Assembly (NCBI GenBank): GCA_964514665.1
Contig: CAZESH010000303.1
Location: forward strand, 1-5,250
DNA: 5,250 nt
Source: CAZESH01 sp964514665
GTDB lineage: Bacteria > Bacillota > Bacilli > Paenibacillales > KCTC-25726
Direction of reading: 5' to 3'
Position numbers and translations under genes: made by a program. Shown here one piece after another: positions 4,688-5,250 of the stretch. Positions within the stretch are counted from its first letter, which is position 1; each line of letters starts with the position of its first letter. The notes beneath the pieces were generated by a model, which saw only the letters and a list, made by a program, of their open reading frames with translations, ran no database searches and was not told the origin of the DNA.

Positions 4688-4705
4688 GTATTCTGTCGAA
4701 TACAT
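4686..4705. promoter_or_regulatory. Candidate autoregulatory operator of the GntR-family regulator
   Basis: ATGTATTC (4686-4693) and GAATACAT (4698-4705) are perfect reverse complements around TGTC, a 20-bp dyad. It overlaps the end of the -10 box and covers the predicted start site, so a bound dimer would block initiation. GntR/HutC regulators commonly bind GT...AC dyads of this size next to their own genes; the inner part here is GTATTC-TGTC-GAATAC. Confidence 0.65.
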
Positions 4706-4748
4706 AAAAATACGTTAAAGATCATAATGAATTTAAGGGGTGGAGTAA

Positions 4749-5250
4749 ATGAATCAAATCAATAAGAACGCTTCAATTCCACTTTATTTGCAGTTGAAGG
4801 AGATTTTAAAAAAATACATAGAGGTTCATATGAAGCCCGGTGATACGATCCCTACTGAGTTGGAAATTGAGAAGCGTTATGAAGTAAGTCGGATGACTGT
4901 ACGCAGAGCTATTGACGAACTGGTTGATGAAGGAATTGTCATTAAACAGCAAGGAAGAGGCACTTTTGTACAGAATCCCAAAATCACCCAAGATGTGGGG
5001 CGGATTTTCAGCTGGACCGAGGAAATGCGAAATAAGGGAAAAACAACCGAAACAAAAGATCTGGAAATTAAAATGGTTATGCCTTCGCGGAAATTAAAAA
5101 CCTTGCTTCGTCTGGACAAAGACGAGCAAGTTGTCTGTGTCAAAAGAATCCGCTATACCGAAGGAGAGCCACTAGCTATTATGATAAATTATCTCCGGTT
5201 TAAATATGTACCGGATTTGATAGAGGAAGGACTGCAGTCCGAATCGCTTT
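4749..5250 (+). CDS. GntR-family transcriptional regulator, HutC/UTRA subfamily, partial at right edge
   Basis: An open frame of 167 codons runs off the window; the family is usually 235-250 residues, so about a third is missing. ATG 4749 follows AAGGGGTGGAG (4735-4745). Residues 8-75 form the GntR winged helix: ASIPLYLQLKEILKKYI leads, then PGDTIPTELEIEKRYEVSRM and TVRRAIDELVDEGIV make the helix-turn-helix, and QQGRGTFV is the wing. From about residue 85 the sequence turns into a UTRA ligand-binding domain (IFSWTEEMRNKGK, then VCVKRIRYTEGEPLAIMINYL, which is the typical strand pair with R-x-R-x-x-x-x-x-P). Members sense sugars, sugar phosphates or amino-acid derivatives and repress nearby catabolic or transport genes. 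The effector and targets lie beyond the window; the gene is probably first in, or beside, the operon it controls. Base composition is more AT-rich than the genes to the left. Confidence 0.95.
   Translation, partial: MNQINKNASIPLYLQLKEILKKYIEVHMKPGDTIPTELEIEKRYEVSRMTVRRAIDELVDEGIVIKQQGRGTFVQNPKITQDVGRIFSWTEEMRNKGKTTETKDLEIKMVMPSRKLKTLLRLDKDEQVVCVKRIRYTEGEPLAIMINYLRFKYVPDLIEEGLQSESL

Noticed and set aside
1..5250. CRISPR array, insertion sequence, tRNA or rRNA, phage genes, toxin-antitoxin pair
   Set aside because: No regularly spaced repeats, no transposase frames or terminal inverted repeats, no tRNA-like cloverleaf and no recognisable defence or toxin genes were seen on either strand.

Overview
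The window looks like chromosome from a spore-forming member of the Bacillota, most likely Paenibacillaceae. The reasons are purine-rich AGGAGG-type ribosome binding sites, sigma-A-like promoters, hairpin/T-tract terminators, a YjcZ-type sporulation micropeptide, and the style of the PTS Enzyme I, Usp, aldo/keto reductase and GntR proteins. The taxonomic call is an inference. Every gene is short and most stand alone; there is no obvious large operon or mobile element.

Left part (1-1255): the C-terminal end of PTS Enzyme I (ptsI) enters from the left edge. Next comes a short frame that looks like the C-terminal half of a DinB-like protein without its N-terminal half. It converges with a four-helix GtrA-family membrane protein on the minus strand, with only 8 bases between the two stops. 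Positions 1036-1255 hold the leaders of two divergent genes.

Middle (1256-3275): a complete NAPE-PLD/UlaG-like metallo-beta-lactamase-fold hydrolase ends at a strong hairpin shared with a convergent 38-residue YjcZ-like sporulation peptide on the minus strand (2256-2372). A second candidate micro-ORF (2494-2601, minus) lies between it and a Usp-family gene. The Usp gene has the clearest regulatory region in the window. A TGTGA-N6-TCACT palindrome of the Fnr/Crp type is centred about 41 bases upstream of the predicted transcription start, and the -10 box is perfect but has no recognisable -35. That is the layout of an Fnr-activated class II promoter, which predicts oxygen-limitation control.

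Right part (3276-5250): an aldo/keto reductase with an intact catalytic tetrad has its own promoter. Just after its stop lies a decayed copy of the 3' end of the Usp gene (4387-4433 versus 3166-3213), so the reductase is bracketed by direct repeats of usp sequence. A strong terminator follows. The last gene is a GntR/HutC-type regulator that runs off the right edge; it has a near-consensus promoter whose -10 and start region are covered by a perfect 8-4-8 inverted repeat, a probable autoregulatory operator.

I found no clearly new multi-gene system. The observations most worth following up are the Fnr-type usp promoter, the usp remnant flanking the reductase, the GntR operator, and the two micro-ORFs.
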